From contig NZ_CP017181.1 of the NCBI RefSeq assembly GCF_001729765.1, positions 806,001 through 870,000 of the forward strand: 64,000 nucleotides of DNA, in the 5' to 3' direction. The notes below the pieces were generated by a model that was not told where the DNA came from, made no database searches, and saw only the letters and a list, made by a program, of their open reading frames with translations. Of this stretch, positions 13,339 to 27,174 are shown one piece after another. The stretch comes from Enterobacter kobei. Its GTDB lineage: Bacteria; Pseudomonadota; Gammaproteobacteria; Enterobacterales; Enterobacteriaceae. A program made the position numbers and the translations under genes. Each line of letters begins with the position of its first letter. Position 1 is the stretch's first letter.

Positions 13339-13402
13339 CACCTGATCGCAGGAATTTGACTTTATGTGGTCAGGTAAGCCGTGGTTTGACACGGCTTTTT
13401 TA
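13339..13402 (+). ncRNA. Possible short transcript or uppS leader ending in a terminator
   Basis: A transcript from the promoter at 13304-13332 would be about 64 bases long: it contains a possible pairing of CCTGA (about 13341) with TCAGG (13370-13374) and ends in AAGCCGTG (13376-13383) / CACGGCTT (13390-13397) followed by six T residues. This could be a small RNA or an attenuated leader of the uppS operon. No expression evidence is available from sequence. Confidence 0.4.
13376..13402 (+). terminator. Hairpin terminator upstream of uppS
   Basis: An eight-pair GC-rich stem with a six-base loop (13376-13397), then TTTTTT. It ends 61 bases before the uppS start, so it may attenuate uppS or end dxr transcription. 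Confidence 0.8.
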
Positions 13403-13462
13403 TGTACAGGCTTAAGTATTCCTGAGTACCGTTAAATCCTTTTCAGGGACAAAAAACGCGTT

Positions 13463-14221
13463 ATGTTGTCTGCGAATCAACCAATAAGCGAAAACTTGCC
13501 AGCTCATGGCTGCCGTCATGTAGCAATCATTATGGATGGCAATGGCCGCTGGGCGAAAAGACAAGGGAAGATACGAGCCTTTGGGCATAAAGCAGGGGCG
13601 AAATCCGTTCGCCGCGCCGTTTCTTTTGCCGCGAATAACGGCATTGATGCGTTAACGCTCTATGCTTTTAGCAGTGAAAACTGGAATCGACCGCCGCAGG
13701 AAGTGACTGCGTTGATGGAACTGTTTGTGTGGGCGCTCGACAGCGAAGTAAAAAGCCTGCACCGCCACAACGTCCGCCTGCGTATCATTGGCGATACCAG
13801 TCGTTTTAACTCACGTTTGCAGGAACGGATTCGTAAAGCAGAAGCGCTGACTGAAAATAATACCGGTCTGACGCTCAATATCGCGGCGAATTACGGCGGA
13901 CGCTGGGATATTATCCAGGGCGTTCGGCATCTGGCCGAACAGGTTCAGGAAGGGCTGTTGAGACCCGACCAGATTGATGAAGAGGCGCTGAGCAAGCAAA
14001 TCTGCATGAATGAGCTGGCACCTGTGGATTTGGTAATTAGGACAGGGGGGGAACATCGCATAAGTAACTTTTTGATATGGCAAATTGCCTATGCCGAACT
14101 TTACTTTACAGATGTTCTTTGGCCCGATTTTGATGAACAAGACTTTGAAGGTGCGCTGCATGCCTTTGCCAATCGAGAGCGTCGTTTCGGCGGCACCGAG
14201 CCAGGTGGCGACAACGCCTGA
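13463..14221 (+). CDS. uppS: Undecaprenyl diphosphate synthase
   Basis: UppS (IspU) extends farnesyl diphosphate with eight isopentenyl units to make the C55 carrier lipid used for peptidoglycan, O-antigen and other surface polymers. The 252 residues include the catalytic Asp25 in IIMDGNGRWAKRQGK and the C-terminal diphosphate-binding motif RTGGEHRISNF. It begins the uppS-cdsA-rseP-bamA run; cdsA starts 12 bases after its stop. Confidence 0.98.
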   Translation: MLSANQPISENLPAHGCRHVAIIMDGNGRWAKRQGKIRAFGHKAGAKSVRRAVSFAANNGIDALTLYAFSSENWNRPPQEVTALMELFVWALDSEVKSLHRHNVRLRIIGDTSRFNSRLQERIRKAEALTENNTGLTLNIAANYGGRWDIIQGVRHLAEQVQEGLLRPDQIDEEALSKQICMNELAPVDLVIRTGGEHRISNFLIWQIAYAELYFTDVLWPDFDEQDFEGALHAFANRERRFGGTEPGGDNA

Positions 14222-14233
14222 TGGGGGTAGCTT

Positions 14234-15091
14234 TTGCTGAAGTATCGCCTGATTTCCGCTTTTGTATTAATACCCATTGTCATTGCGGCGCTGTTTTTAC
14301 TGCCCCCGGTGGGATTCGCTATTGTCACGCTGGTGGTCTGCATGCTCGCGGCGTGGGAATGGGGACAGTTTAGCGGCTTTACCTCGCGCAATCAGCGAGT
14401 ATGGCTTGCGGTACTCTGTGGCTTTATTCTGGCCATAATGCTGTTTACGTTGCCTGAATATCACCACGATATTCATCAGCCGCTGGTTGCCGGTTCCTTG
14501 TGGATATCGCTGGCCTGGTGGGTGGCTGCATTGCTGCTGGTTCTTTTTTATCCAGGCTCTGCGGCTTTATGGCGTAATTCAAAAGTGTTGCGACTCATTT
14601 TTGGTCTGCTCACCATTGTGCCTTTTTTCTGGGGGATGGTCGCGCTACGCGCCTGGCACTATGACGAAAACCACTATAGCGGTGCGATCTGGCTGCTTTA
14701 TGTGATGATTCTCGTCTGGGGGGCTGACTCCGGGGCCTATATGTTTGGTAAACTGTTCGGCAAACATAAACTGGCGCCGAAGGTGTCTCCAGGGAAAACC
14801 TGGCAAGGATTCATCGGCGGCTTGTTTACGGCTGCAGTTATCTCCTGGGGCTATGGCGTCTGGGCGGATCTGGCAGTGGCTCCGTCAATACTGCTGGTAT
14901 GCTCTATTTTTGCAGCGCTTGCCTCAGTGCTCGGTGATTTAACCGAAAGTATGTTTAAGCGTGAAGCAGGGATTAAGGACAGCGGACATCTGATTCCAGG
15001 GCATGGCGGTATACTGGATCGCATTGACAGCCTGACAGCGGCTGTTCCAGTGTTTGCTTGCCTGCTTTTACTGGTATTCGGGACGATTTAA
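14234..15091 (+). CDS. cdsA: Phosphatidate cytidylyltransferase
   Basis: CdsA makes CDP-diacylglycerol from phosphatidate and CTP, the branch-point for all phospholipids. The 285-residue inner-membrane protein has about eight hydrophobic segments and ends with the family signature [20 protein letters not shown]. The start codon is TTG at 14234 (protein [10 protein letters not shown]...), as in E. coli. It lies between uppS and rseP in one transcription unit. Confidence 0.97.
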   Translation: MLKYRLISAFVLIPIVIAALFLLPPVGFAIVTLVVCMLAAWEWGQFSGFTSRNQRVWLAVLCGFILAIMLFTLPEYHHDIHQPLVAGSLWISLAWWVAALLLVLFYPGSAALWRNSKVLRLIFGLLTIVPFFWGMVALRAWHYDENHYSGAIWLLYVMILVWGADSGAYMFGKLFGKHKLAPKVSPGKTWQGFIGGLFTAAVISWGYGVWADLAVAPSILLVCSIFAALASVLGDLTESMFKREAGIKDSGHLIPGHGGILDRIDSLTAAVPVFACLLLLVFGTI

Positions 15092-15102
15092 CGGAAGGTT
15101 TT

Positions 15103-16455
15103 ATGCTGAGCATTCTCTGGAATCTGGCGGCGTTCATTGTTGCACTGGGTGTGCTGATTACCGTGCATGAATTTGGCCATTTCTGGGTTGCTCGCCGTTG
15201 TGGTGTGCGGGTAGAGCGATTCTCCATTGGTTTTGGCAAATCACTCTGGACGCGCACCGACCGTCACGGCACGGAATTTGTCATTGCACTTATCCCGCTT
15301 GGCGGCTACGTCAAAATGCTCGACGAACGCGTCGAGCCTGTCGCACCCGAGCTGCGACACAGTGCGTTTAACAACAAAACCGTTGGACAACGCGCTGCCA
15401 TCATCGCTGCCGGACCGGTAGCCAACTTCATCTTTGCAATTTTCGCTTACTGGCTGGTGTTTATTATCGGCGTCCCTGGCGTGCGTCCGGTGGTGGGGGA
15501 AATTGCGCCCAACTCTATCGCGGCGAATGCGCAAATTACGTCCGGGATGGAACTTAAAGCGATTGATGGCATCGAAACCCCTGATTGGGATGCCGTGCGA
15601 CTGCAACTGGTAGCCAAAATTGGCGATGCGCAGACAACCCTCAGCGTATCGCCGTTTGGGTCAGACGCGCGTCAGGACAAAGTACTGGATTTACGCCACT
15701 GGCGTTTCGAGCCCGATAAAGAAGATCCCGTCGCAGCGCTGGGTATTCGTCCCCGCGGTGCGCAGATTGAGCCGGTATTAGCTGAAGTCCAGCCAAATTC
15801 GGCGGCGAGCAAAGCGGGTTTGCAAGCGGGCGACAGGATCGTTAAAGTCGATGGTCAACCATTAACAGAGTGGATGACCTTTGTTACTCTGGTGCGCGAT
15901 AATCCGGGGACGTCCCTCGCGCTGGAAGTTGAAAGGCAAGGCAGTCCGCTTTCGCTGACGCTGATCCCGGATACGAAGTCGGTCGGCAAAAAGGCAGAAG
16001 GGTTCGCAGGCGTTGTGCCAAAAGTGATCCCGCTGCCAGATGAGTACAAGACAATACGCCAGTATGGGCCGTTCAGCGCCATCCTTGAAGCCACGGATAA
16101 AACATGGCAACTGATGAAGCTGACGGTCAACATGTTGGGGAAATTGATAACCGGTGATGTGAAACTGAACAACCTCAGTGGGCCAATCTCGATTGCTCAG
16201 GGGGCTGGGATGTCAGCGGAATTCGGGGTGATTTACTATCTCATGTTCCTCGCGCTCATTAGCGTGAACCTTGGGATAATCAACCTGTTCCCGCTTCCCG
16301 TGTTAGACGGGGGTCATCTGCTGTTTTTAGCGATTGAAAAGCTAAAAGGCGGACCGGTATCCGAGCGAGTTCAAGACTTTAGTTACCGCATCGGCTCGAT
16401 TTTGCTGGTGCTGTTAATGGGGCTTGCACTTTTCAATGATTTCTCTCGGTTGTAA
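15103..16455 (+). CDS. rseP: Site-2 metalloprotease RseP (sigma-E regulator)
   Basis: RseP cuts the anti-sigma factor RseA within the membrane after DegS, releasing sigma-E, and clears remnant signal peptides. I use ATG 15103 (MLSILWNLA), giving 450 residues as in E. coli; an earlier in-frame ATG overlaps cdsA. The zinc site is HEFGH at 22-26 with Asp402 in LPVLDGGHL. Two periplasmic PDZ domains occupy about 125-310, between membrane segments. With bamA and skp downstream it forms an envelope-stress cluster. Confidence 0.98.
   Translation: MLSILWNLAAFIVALGVLITVHEFGHFWVARRCGVRVERFSIGFGKSLWTRTDRHGTEFVIALIPLGGYVKMLDERVEPVAPELRHSAFNNKTVGQRAAIIAAGPVANFIFAIFAYWLVFIIGVPGVRPVVGEIAPNSIAANAQITSGMELKAIDGIETPDWDAVRLQLVAKIGDAQTTLSVSPFGSDARQDKVLDLRHWRFEPDKEDPVAALGIRPRGAQIEPVLAEVQPNSAASKAGLQAGDRIVKVDGQPLTEWMTFVTLVRDNPGTSLALEVERQGSPLSLTLIPDTKSVGKKAEGFAGVVPKVIPLPDEYKTIRQYGPFSAILEATDKTWQLMKLTVNMLGKLITGDVKLNNLSGPISIAQGAGMSAEFGVIYYLMFLALISVNLGIINLFPLPVLDGGHLLFLAIEKLKGGPVSERVQDFSYRIGSILLVLLMGLALFNDFSRL
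15549..15577 (+). promoter_or_regulatory. Candidate internal sigma-E promoter in rseP
   Basis: GGAACTT (15549-15555), a 16-base spacer and TCGAA resemble the sigma-E consensus (GGAACTT, 15-16 bases, TCTRA). It would drive bamA and downstream genes from inside rseP. A chance match within coding sequence is quite possible. Confidence 0.25.
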
Positions 16456-16486
16456 GAGAGTTAGTTAGGAAGAACGCATAATAACG

Positions 16487-18904
16487 ATGGCGATGAAAAA
16501 GTTGCTCATAGCGTCGCTGCTGTTTAGCAGCGCCACCGTATACGGTGCTGACGGGTTCGTAGTGAAAGACATTCATTTCGAAGGCCTTCAGCGTGTCGCC
16601 GTTGGTGCGGCCCTCCTCAGTATGCCTGTGCGCCCCGGCGATACGGTTAATGATGAAGATATCAGTAACACCATCCGTGCTCTGTTTGCCACCGGCAACT
16701 TCGAGGATGTCCGCGTCCTGCGCGATGGTGATACGCTGCTGGTACAGGTAAAAGAACGTCCAACGATCGCCAGTATCACTTTCTCCGGTAACAAGTCGGT
16801 GAAAGATGACATGCTCAAGCAAAACCTTGAAGCATCCGGTGTTCGTGTGGGGGAATCTCTGGACCGCACAACCCTTTCAGACATTGAAAAAGGTCTGGAA
16901 GACTTCTACTACAGCGTCGGTAAATACAGTGCCAGCGTGAAAGCGGTGGTTACGCCGCTCCCACGTAACCGTGTTGACCTGAAGCTGGTCTTCCAGGAAG
17001 GTGTTTCCGCGAAGATCCAGCAGATCAACATCGTGGGTAACCACGCGTTTAGCACCGACGAACTGATCTCCACTTTCCAGCTGCGCGATGAAGTGCCGTG
17101 GTGGAACGTGGTTGGCGATCGTAAATACCAGAAACAGAAACTGGCGGGGGATCTCGAAACCCTGCGCAGCTACTATCTGGATCGCGGTTACGCCCGTTTC
17201 AACATCGACTCGACTCAGGTCAGTCTGACGCCGGACAAGAAAGGTATCTACATCACGATTAACATCACTGAAGGCGATCAGTACAAGCTTTCCGGTGTTG
17301 AAGTCAGTGGTAACCTGGCCGGGCATTCAGCTGAAATTGAAGCGCTGACTAAAATTCAGCCGGGCGATCTGTACAGCGGTTCTAAAGTCACCAAAATGGA
17401 AGACGGCATTAAGAAGCTGCTCGGCCGCTATGGTTATGCTTACCCGCGTGTACAAACACAGCCGGAAATCAACGACGCGGATAAAACCGTTAAGCTGCAT
17501 GTTAACGTTGATGCGGGTAACCGTTTCTACGTACGTAAGATCCGCTTCGTCGGTAACGATACCTCCAAAGACTCCGTTCTGCGTCGCGAAATGCGTCAGA
17601 TGGAAGGGGCATGGTTGGGTAGCGACCTCGTTGAACAGGGTAAAGAGCGTCTGAACCGTCTGGGCTATTTCGAAACCGTGGACACGGAAACGCAGCGTAT
17701 ACCCGGCAGCCCGGATCAGGTTGATGTCGTGTATAAGGTGAAAGAGCGTAACACCGGTAGCTTCAACTTCGGTGTGGGCTACGGTACTGAAAGTGGCGTG
17801 AGCTTCCAGGTTGGCGTCCAGCAGGATAACTGGCTGGGTACAGGTTACTCTGTCGGTATTAACGGCACCAAAAACGACTACCAGACCTACTCTGAGTTCT
17901 CTGTTACCAACCCATACTTCACCGTTGACGGTGTAAGCCTGGGCGGTCGTATCTTCTATAACGACTTTAAAGCAGACGACGCGGATCTCTCCTCCTATAC
18001 CAACAAGAGCTATGGTGTAGACGGAACGCTCGGCTTCCCGGTTAACGAATATAACACCCTGCGTGCGGGCTTAGGTTACGTGCATAACGACCTGTCCAAC
18101 ATGCAACCTCAGGTGGCGATGTGGCGTTATCTGGACTCTATTGGCCAGTCTGCGAGTAAAACCGGCGATAACAATGGTTTTGCTGCGGATGACTTCACCT
18201 TCAACTACGGCTGGACCTATAACCGCCTCGACCGTGGTTACTTCCCAACGGAAGGTTCTCGCGTCAACCTGAACGGTAAAGTGACCGTTCCGGGCTCTGA
18301 CAATGAGTTCTACAAGGTAACCCTGGATACCGCGTCCTACTTCCCAATTGATGATGACCACAAGTGGGTCGTTCTGGGTCGTACCCGTTGGGGCTATGGT
18401 GATGGTATCGGCAGTAAAGAGTTGCCGTTCTACGAGAACTTCTACGCGGGTGGTTCCAGCACCGTGCGTGGCTTCCAGTCCAACAACATTGGTCCGAAAG
18501 CGGTTTACTACGGCGGTAACGATAAAGATAACTGCTATAAATCTTCATCTTCCGAAGTGTGTAGCTCTGATGATGCAGTGGGCGGTAACGCCATGGCCGT
18601 GGCGAGCCTCGAGTTCATCACACCAACGCCGTTTATCAGTGATAAATACGCGAACTCCGTCCGTACGTCCTTCTTCTGGGATGCCGGTACGGTGTGGGAC
18701 ACCAACTGGCAGAATACTGCACAGATGCGTGATGCTGGCGTTCCGGACTACAGCGATCCGAGCAATATTCGCATGTCTGCTGGTATCGCATTACAATGGA
18801 TGTCACCGCTGGGACCGTTGGTCTTCTCTTACGCCCAGCCGTTTAAGAAATACGATGGAGACAAAGCGGAGCAATTCCAGTTTAACATTGGTAAAACCTG
18901 GTAA
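16487..18904 (+). CDS. bamA: Outer membrane protein assembly factor BamA
   Basis: BamA is the central, essential beta-barrel of the BAM complex that inserts outer-membrane proteins. The 805 residues comprise a signal peptide (1-20, cleaved before ADGFVVKD), five POTRA domains (about 21-420) and a 16-strand barrel ending in the C-terminal signal FNIGKTW. The conserved lid-lock motif VRGFQSN of loop 6 is present, followed by a variable stretch with two cysteines (Cys683 and Cys692) equivalent to the E. coli loop 6 disulfide pair. Length is five residues short of E. coli, all in surface loops. ATG 16487 is followed by another ATG at 16493. Confidence 0.98.
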   Translation: MAMKKLLIASLLFSSATVYGADGFVVKDIHFEGLQRVAVGAALLSMPVRPGDTVNDEDISNTIRALFATGNFEDVRVLRDGDTLLVQVKERPTIASITFSGNKSVKDDMLKQNLEASGVRVGESLDRTTLSDIEKGLEDFYYSVGKYSASVKAVVTPLPRNRVDLKLVFQEGVSAKIQQINIVGNHAFSTDELISTFQLRDEVPWWNVVGDRKYQKQKLAGDLETLRSYYLDRGYARFNIDSTQVSLTPDKKGIYITINITEGDQYKLSGVEVSGNLAGHSAEIEALTKIQPGDLYSGSKVTKMEDGIKKLLGRYGYAYPRVQTQPEINDADKTVKLHVNVDAGNRFYVRKIRFVGNDTSKDSVLRREMRQMEGAWLGSDLVEQGKERLNRLGYFETVDTETQRIPGSPDQVDVVYKVKERNTGSFNFGVGYGTESGVSFQVGVQQDNWLGTGYSVGINGTKNDYQTYSEFSVTNPYFTVDGVSLGGRIFYNDFKADDADLSSYTNKSYGVDGTLGFPVNEYNTLRAGLGYVHNDLSNMQPQVAMWRYLDSIGQSASKTGDNNGFAADDFTFNYGWTYNRLDRGYFPTEGSRVNLNGKVTVPGSDNEFYKVTLDTASYFPIDDDHKWVVLGRTRWGYGDGIGSKELPFYENFYAGGSSTVRGFQSNNIGPKAVYYGGNDKDNCYKSSSSEVCSSDDAVGGNAMAVASLEFITPTPFISDKYANSVRTSFFWDAGTVWDTNWQNTAQMRDAGVPDYSDPSNIRMSAGIALQWMSPLGPLVFSYAQPFKKYDGDKAEQFQFNIGKTW

Positions 18905-19026
18905 TAATCCGCTGCAAAGGAATGCGTTGGCAGTGTAGCGCTGACAACCGGCGATCGGTAAAACGGTCGCCTTGCCACGCAAAGAACGGTACCTTCTGGT
19001 GCCAATGGGATGGTAAGGAGTTAATT

Positions 19027-19521
19027 GTGAAAAAGTGGTTATTAGCTGCAGGTCTCGGTTTAGCGATGGCAACTTCTGCTCAGGCAGCAGACAAAATCGC
19101 AATCGTCAACATGGGTAATTTGTTCCAGCAGGTTGCACAGAAAACGGGTGTTTCTGCAACACTGGAAAACGAATTCAAAGGCCGTGCGAGCGAACTGCAG
19201 CGTATGGAAGGCGATCTTCAGTCCAAAATGCAGCGTCTGCAGCGTGATGGTTCTACCATGAAAGCAAGCGATCGCAGCAAACTGGAAAAAGACGTTATGG
19301 CTCAGCGCCAGACCTTCTCTCAGAAAGCGCAGGCTTTCGAGCAGGATCGTCAGCGTCGTTCTAACGAAGAGCGTGGCAAGCTGGTCACTCGCATTCAGAC
19401 TGCTGTTAAAGCAGTGGCTGCCGATCAGAGCATCGATCTGGTTGTTGATGCGAATGCCGTTGCTTTCAACAGCAGCGATGTTAAAGACATCACCGCTGAT
19501 GTTCTGAAACAGGTTAAATAA
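19027..19521 (+). CDS. skp: Periplasmic chaperone Skp (OmpH)
   Basis: Skp is a trimeric, jellyfish-shaped chaperone that carries unfolded outer-membrane proteins to BamA. I start at GTG 19027, which follows TAAGGAG, giving 164 residues (E. coli 161). The signal peptide (1-20) ends in SAQA before [10 protein letters not shown]. The middle 100 residues form long helical arms rich in Gln, Lys and Arg. It has a three-base gap to lpxD, indicating co-transcription. Confidence 0.98.
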   Translation: MKKWLLAAGLGLAMATSAQAADKIAIVNMGNLFQQVAQKTGVSATLENEFKGRASELQRMEGDLQSKMQRLQRDGSTMKASDRSKLEKDVMAQRQTFSQKAQAFEQDRQRRSNEERGKLVTRIQTAVKAVAADQSIDLVVDANAVAFNSSDVKDITADVLKQVK

Positions 19522-19524
19522 GTA

Positions 19525-20550
19525 ATGCCTTCAATTCGACTGGCTGATTTAGCTCAGCAGTTGGATGCAGAATTACACGGTGATGGCGATATCGTCATCA
19601 CCGCTGTTGCGTCCATGCAATCTGCTAAAGCTGGCACGATTACCTTCATGGTAAGCCCTAAGTACCGTGAACAACTGGCTCAATGCCAGGCGTCAGCTGT
19701 TGTTCTGACGCAGGACGATCTTCCCTTTGCCACTGGAAGTGCACTGGTAGTGAAAAATCCCTACCTGACGTATGCACGCATGGCTCAAATTCTTGATACC
19801 ACGCCGCAGCCGGCTCAGAACATTGCTGCCAGTGCAGCAATCGATCCGACGGCTAAGCTTGGTAACAATGTTGCCGTTGGTGCGAATGCGGTTATCGAGT
19901 CTGGCGTTGTGCTGGGTGATAACGTCGTGATTGGCCCGGGGTGCTTCGTTGGGAAAAATACGAAAATCGGCGCAGGAACCCGTTTATGGGCCAATGTGTC
20001 CGTTTATCATGAAGTTGAAATCGGCGAAAATTGCCTCGTCCAGTCCAGCACCGTGATTGGTTCTGATGGCTTTGGTTACGCGAACGATCGCGGTAACTGG
20101 GTTAAGATCCCGCAGCTTGGTCGCGTTATTATTGGCGATCGCGTGGAGATTGGGGCCTGTACCACGATCGACCGTGGTGCACTCGACGACACGGTCATTG
20201 GCAATGGTGTTATCATCGATAACCAGTGCCAGATTGCGCATAACGTTGTGATTGGCGACAATACCGCAGTTGCGGGGGGCGTCATCATGGCGGGCAGCCT
20301 GAAAATTGGTCGTTATTGCATGATTGGCGGTGCGAGCGTGATTAATGGCCACATGGAAATATGCGACAAGGTGACGGTGACAGGCATGGGCATGGTAATG
20401 CGTCCGATCACTGAACCTGGCGTCTATTCCTCGGGCATTCCGCTGCAACCCAACAAGGTATGGCGTAAAACAGCAGCACTGGTGATGAACATTGATGATA
20501 TGAGCAAGCGACTCAAGTCTCTTGAGCGTAAGATCGATCAACAAGACTAA
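19525..20550 (+). CDS. lpxD: UDP-3-O-(3-hydroxymyristoyl)glucosamine N-acyltransferase
   Basis: LpxD adds the second 3-hydroxymyristoyl chain in lipid A synthesis. It has 341 residues: an N-terminal uridine-binding domain (1-100), a left-handed beta helix of hexapeptide repeats (about 105-310), and a C-terminal helix that holds the acyl carrier protein. The catalytic His is in [12 protein letters not shown] (about 239). It is three bases downstream of skp and followed by a hairpin before fabZ. Confidence 0.98.
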   Translation: MPSIRLADLAQQLDAELHGDGDIVITAVASMQSAKAGTITFMVSPKYREQLAQCQASAVVLTQDDLPFATGSALVVKNPYLTYARMAQILDTTPQPAQNIAASAAIDPTAKLGNNVAVGANAVIESGVVLGDNVVIGPGCFVGKNTKIGAGTRLWANVSVYHEVEIGENCLVQSSTVIGSDGFGYANDRGNWVKIPQLGRVIIGDRVEIGACTTIDRGALDDTVIGNGVIIDNQCQIAHNVVIGDNTAVAGGVIMAGSLKIGRYCMIGGASVINGHMEICDKVTVTGMGMVMRPITEPGVYSSGIPLQPNKVWRKTAALVMNIDDMSKRLKSLERKIDQQD

Positions 20551-20577
20551 ACGTCACCCGTTTAACGCTATCTTTCC

Positions 20578-20611
20578 CGGCCTGTCGGCTTTCTAATAAA
20601 CCGGCAGGCCG
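20578..20611 (+). other. Stem-loop between lpxD and fabZ
   Basis: CGGCCTG (20578-20584) pairs with CAGGCCG (20605-20611), with a possible CGG/CCG extension inside. It has no T-run and may be an mRNA processing or stability element in the lpx operon. Confidence 0.5.
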
Positions 20612-20652
20612 TGTTATTATTGTTATCAGTACATTTTGACAGGAAGAGTATT

Positions 20653-21108
20653 TTGACTACTGACACTCATACTCTGCATATTGAAGAGATTTTAGAACTT
20701 CTGCCGCACCGCTACCCGTTTTTGCTGGTAGACCGTGTGCTGGATTTTGAAGAAGGTCGTTTTCTGCGCGCAGTGAAAAATGTTTCCGTGAACGAACCGT
20801 TCTTCCAGGGACACTTCCCGGGTAAGCCTATCTTCCCGGGTGTGTTGATTCTGGAAGCGATGGCTCAGGCTACCGGTATTCTGGCGTTTAAAAGCGTCGG
20901 TAAACTGGAGCCAGGTGAACTCTATTACTTCGCAGGTATTGATGAAGCGCGCTTTAAGCGTCCTGTCGTGCCTGGTGATCAGATGATCATGGAAGTCACT
21001 TTTGAAAAAACGCGTCGTGGCCTGACTCGCTTCAAAGGCGTAGCGCTGGTTGACGGCAAAGTTGTTTGCGAAGCGACGATGATGTGTGCTCGTAGCCGGG
21101 AGTCCTGA
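20653..21108 (+). CDS. fabZ: 3-hydroxyacyl-[acyl-carrier-protein] dehydratase
   Basis: FabZ removes water from 3-hydroxyacyl-ACP in fatty acid elongation, competing with LpxA and LpxD for 3-hydroxymyristoyl-ACP. I start at TTG 20653 ([13 protein letters not shown]), preceded by AGGAAGAG, giving 151 residues as in E. coli, which also uses TTG. The hot-dog fold active site His54 ([11 protein letters not shown]) and Glu68 (LILEAMAQ) are present. lpxA starts three bases after its stop. Confidence 0.98.
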   Translation: MTTDTHTLHIEEILELLPHRYPFLLVDRVLDFEEGRFLRAVKNVSVNEPFFQGHFPGKPIFPGVLILEAMAQATGILAFKSVGKLEPGELYYFAGIDEARFKRPVVPGDQMIMEVTFEKTRRGLTRFKGVALVDGKVVCEATMMCARSRES

Positions 21109-21111
21109 TAC

Positions 21112-21900
21112 GTGATTGATAAATCCGCCTTTATTCATCCTACTGCTATTGTGGAAACCGGCGCCATCATTGGTGCCAACGTTCACATTGGCCCGTTCTG
21201 TATTGTTGGACCCAATGTCGAAATTGGTGAGGGTACAGTACTGAAATCTCACGTTGTCGTGAATGGTCATACGACCATTGGCAGCAATAACGAGATCTAT
21301 CAGTTCGCTTCCATCGGCGAAGTTAACCAGGATCTGAAATATGCTGGTGAGTCGACCCGTCTGGAAATTGGCGATCGTAACCGTATTCGCGAAAGCGTCA
21401 CCATTCATCGTGGAACAGTACAGGGTGGTGGGTTGACGAAGGTGGGTAGCGATAACCTGTTTATGGTGAATGCGCATATTGCGCATGACTGTACCGTGGG
21501 CGATCGCTGTATTCTTGCCAACAACGCAACGCTGGCAGGACACGTATCTGTTGATGACTTCGCAATTATTGGCGGCATGACCGCAGTCCATCAGTTCTGC
21601 ATCATTGGTGCACACGTGATGGTCGGTGGCTGCTCCGGTGTGGCGCAGGACGTCCCACCGTATGTGATTGCGCAGGGCAACCATGCCACGCCGTTTGGCG
21701 TGAACATCGAAGGCCTCAAGCGTCGTGGTTTTAGTCGCGAAGCGATTACGGCCATCCGTAACGCGTACAAACTGCTGTACCGTAGCGGTAAAACGCTGGA
21801 AGAGGCGAAGCCGGACATTGCCGAACTGGCGGATAAGTTCCCGGAAGTGAACGCGTTCATGGAGTTCTTTGACCGTTCAACAAGGGGTCTGATTCGTTAA
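21112..21900 (+). CDS. lpxA: UDP-N-acetylglucosamine acyltransferase
   Basis: LpxA performs the first step of lipid A synthesis, moving 3-hydroxymyristate from ACP to UDP-GlcNAc. The 262-residue protein starts with GTG at 21112. Its hexapeptide beta helix spans about 1-190, with the catalytic His125 in NAHIAHDC; a helical C-terminal domain follows. The stop overlaps the start of lpxB (TAATG). Confidence 0.98.
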   Translation: MIDKSAFIHPTAIVETGAIIGANVHIGPFCIVGPNVEIGEGTVLKSHVVVNGHTTIGSNNEIYQFASIGEVNQDLKYAGESTRLEIGDRNRIRESVTIHRGTVQGGGLTKVGSDNLFMVNAHIAHDCTVGDRCILANNATLAGHVSVDDFAIIGGMTAVHQFCIIGAHVMVGGCSGVAQDVPPYVIAQGNHATPFGVNIEGLKRRGFSREAITAIRNAYKLLYRSGKTLEEAKPDIAELADKFPEVNAFMEFFDRSTRGLIR

Positions 21901-23048
21901 TGGTCGACAGTCGTCCGCTTACGATAGCCCTGGTCGCCGGAGAAACCTCCGGCGATATTCTTGGTGCCGGTCTCATCCGCGCGCTCAAAGCTCGCGTACC
22001 TAACGCCCGCTTTGTTGGCGTGGCTGGCCCGCTGATGCAGGCCGAAGGCTGTGAAGCCTGGTATGAAATGGAAGAGCTGGCCGTGATGGGCATTGTTGAG
22101 GTGCTGGGGCGTTTGCGACGCTTGCTGCATATTCGTGCCGATCTTACCCGCCGCTTTACCGAGCTCAAACCCGATGTGTTTGTCGGTATCGATGCACCCG
22201 ACTTCAACATTACCCTCGAAGGTAATCTGAAAAAGCAGGGCATCAAAACCATTCATTACGTCAGTCCGTCCGTTTGGGCGTGGCGACAGAAACGCGTTTT
22301 CAAAATTGGACGGTCCACCAACCTGGTGCTGGCTTTTCTGCCTTTCGAAAAAGCGTTTTACGACAAATTTAATGTTCCCTGCCGTTTTATCGGTCATACC
22401 ATGGCGGATGCGATGCCGCTGGATCCGGATAAAAACGCGGCGCGCGACGTGCTCGGTATCCCTCATGATGTGCACTGTCTGGCATTGCTGCCAGGAAGCC
22501 GTGGCGCAGAAGTGGAGATGCTGAGCGCTGATTTCCTGAAAACCGCGCAGATTCTTCGCAAGACGTATCCCGATCTTGAAGTGGTCGTGCCGCTGGTGAA
22601 TGCCAAACGCCGCGAGCAGTTCGAACGCATTAAAGCGGAAGTCGCCCCGGATCTTCACGTCCGCCTGCTGGACGGGAAAGGACGGGAAGCGATGTTTGCG
22701 AGCGATGCCGCACTGCTGGCCTCTGGCACGGCTGCGCTGGAATGTATGCTGGCGAAATGCCCGATGGTGGTCGGTTATCGTATGAAGCCGTTTACCTTCT
22801 GGCTGGCAAAACGTCTGGTGAAAACGGATTATGTTTCCCTGCCAAACCTGCTTGCCGGGCGCGAGCTGGTAAAAGAGCTCTTACAGGATGAGTGCCAGCC
22901 TCAGGCGCTGGCGGAGGCCCTGCTGCCGCTGCTCGCCAACGGCAAGACCAGCCACCAGATGCATGATACCTTCCGTGAACTGCATCAACTGATCCGCTGC
23001 AATGCAGATGAGCAAGCGGCCGATGCAGTGCTGGAGTTAGCAAAATGA
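21900..23048 (+). CDS. lpxB: Lipid A disaccharide synthase
   Basis: LpxB joins UDP-2,3-diacylglucosamine and lipid X to form the lipid A disaccharide. It has 382 residues, the family length, belongs to glycosyltransferase family 19, and associates with the inner membrane face. The N-terminal motif [15 protein letters not shown] and the GSRGAEV segment near 200 are visible. It shares one base with the lpxA stop and overlaps rnhB by four bases. Confidence 0.98.
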   Translation: MVDSRPLTIALVAGETSGDILGAGLIRALKARVPNARFVGVAGPLMQAEGCEAWYEMEELAVMGIVEVLGRLRRLLHIRADLTRRFTELKPDVFVGIDAPDFNITLEGNLKKQGIKTIHYVSPSVWAWRQKRVFKIGRSTNLVLAFLPFEKAFYDKFNVPCRFIGHTMADAMPLDPDKNAARDVLGIPHDVHCLALLPGSRGAEVEMLSADFLKTAQILRKTYPDLEVVVPLVNAKRREQFERIKAEVAPDLHVRLLDGKGREAMFASDAALLASGTAALECMLAKCPMVVGYRMKPFTFWLAKRLVKTDYVSLPNLLAGRELVKELLQDECQPQALAEALLPLLANGKTSHQMHDTFRELHQLIRCNADEQAADAVLELAK

Positions 23049-23641
23049 TGGAATTTGTATACCCTCACACGCATCTTGTGGCAGGGGTGGACGAAGTCGG
23101 TCGTGGCCCGTTAGTGGGGGCTGTTGTGACCGCCGCGGTGATCCTCGATCCCGCCCGCCCGATCGTCGGGCTAAACGACTCAAAAAAATTATCCGAAAAA
23201 CGTCGACTGGCCCTGTTCAGTGAGATTCAGGAGAAGGCTCTGGCCTGGAGCCTGGGGCGCGCTGAGCCGCATGAAATCGACGAGTTGAATATTTTGCATG
23301 CTACAATGCTGGCCATGCAGCGCGCGGTAGCGGGCCTGAAAATTGCTCCGGAATATGTCCTGATTGACGGCAACCGCTGTCCGGCACTGCCGATGCCTTC
23401 TATGGCGGTCGTCAAAGGCGATAGCCGTGTCGCCGAGATCAGCGCAGCATCTATTATTGCCAAGGTGACACGCGACGCTGAAATGGCCGCGCTGGATCTC
23501 ACTTACCCTCAGTATGGCTTCGCCCAGCACAAGGGGTATCCTACGGCTTTCCATCTGGAAAAGCTGGCTGAACATGGCGCAACTGAACATCACCGGCGCA
23601 GCTTTGGCCCGGTGAAACGCGCGCTGGGACGGGTGTCCTGA
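23045..23641 (+). CDS. rnhB: Ribonuclease HII
   Basis: RNase HII cuts RNA in DNA hybrids and starts removal of single misincorporated ribonucleotides. The 198 residues include the catalytic Asp16-Glu17 in GVDEVGRGP, with further acidic residues in LIDGNR and [12 protein letters not shown] 23045 overlaps the lpxB stop (ATGA), so translation is likely coupled. dnaE follows after 38 bases. Confidence 0.98.
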   Translation: MMEFVYPHTHLVAGVDEVGRGPLVGAVVTAAVILDPARPIVGLNDSKKLSEKRRLALFSEIQEKALAWSLGRAEPHEIDELNILHATMLAMQRAVAGLKIAPEYVLIDGNRCPALPMPSMAVVKGDSRVAEISAASIIAKVTRDAEMAALDLTYPQYGFAQHKGYPTAFHLEKLAEHGATEHHRRSFGPVKRALGRVS

Positions 23642-23679
23642 ATCAATACGCAAGCAATTAAGTAACGCGGAATCTGAAG

Positions 23680-27162
<3,483 letters not shown>

Positions 27163-27174
27163 TACAGGAATACT

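Noticed and set aside
20692..21684. A 330-codon open frame opposite fabZ and lpxA
   Set aside because: Spans two real genes on the other strand and has no initiation signal; explained by hexapeptide repeat coding in lpxA.
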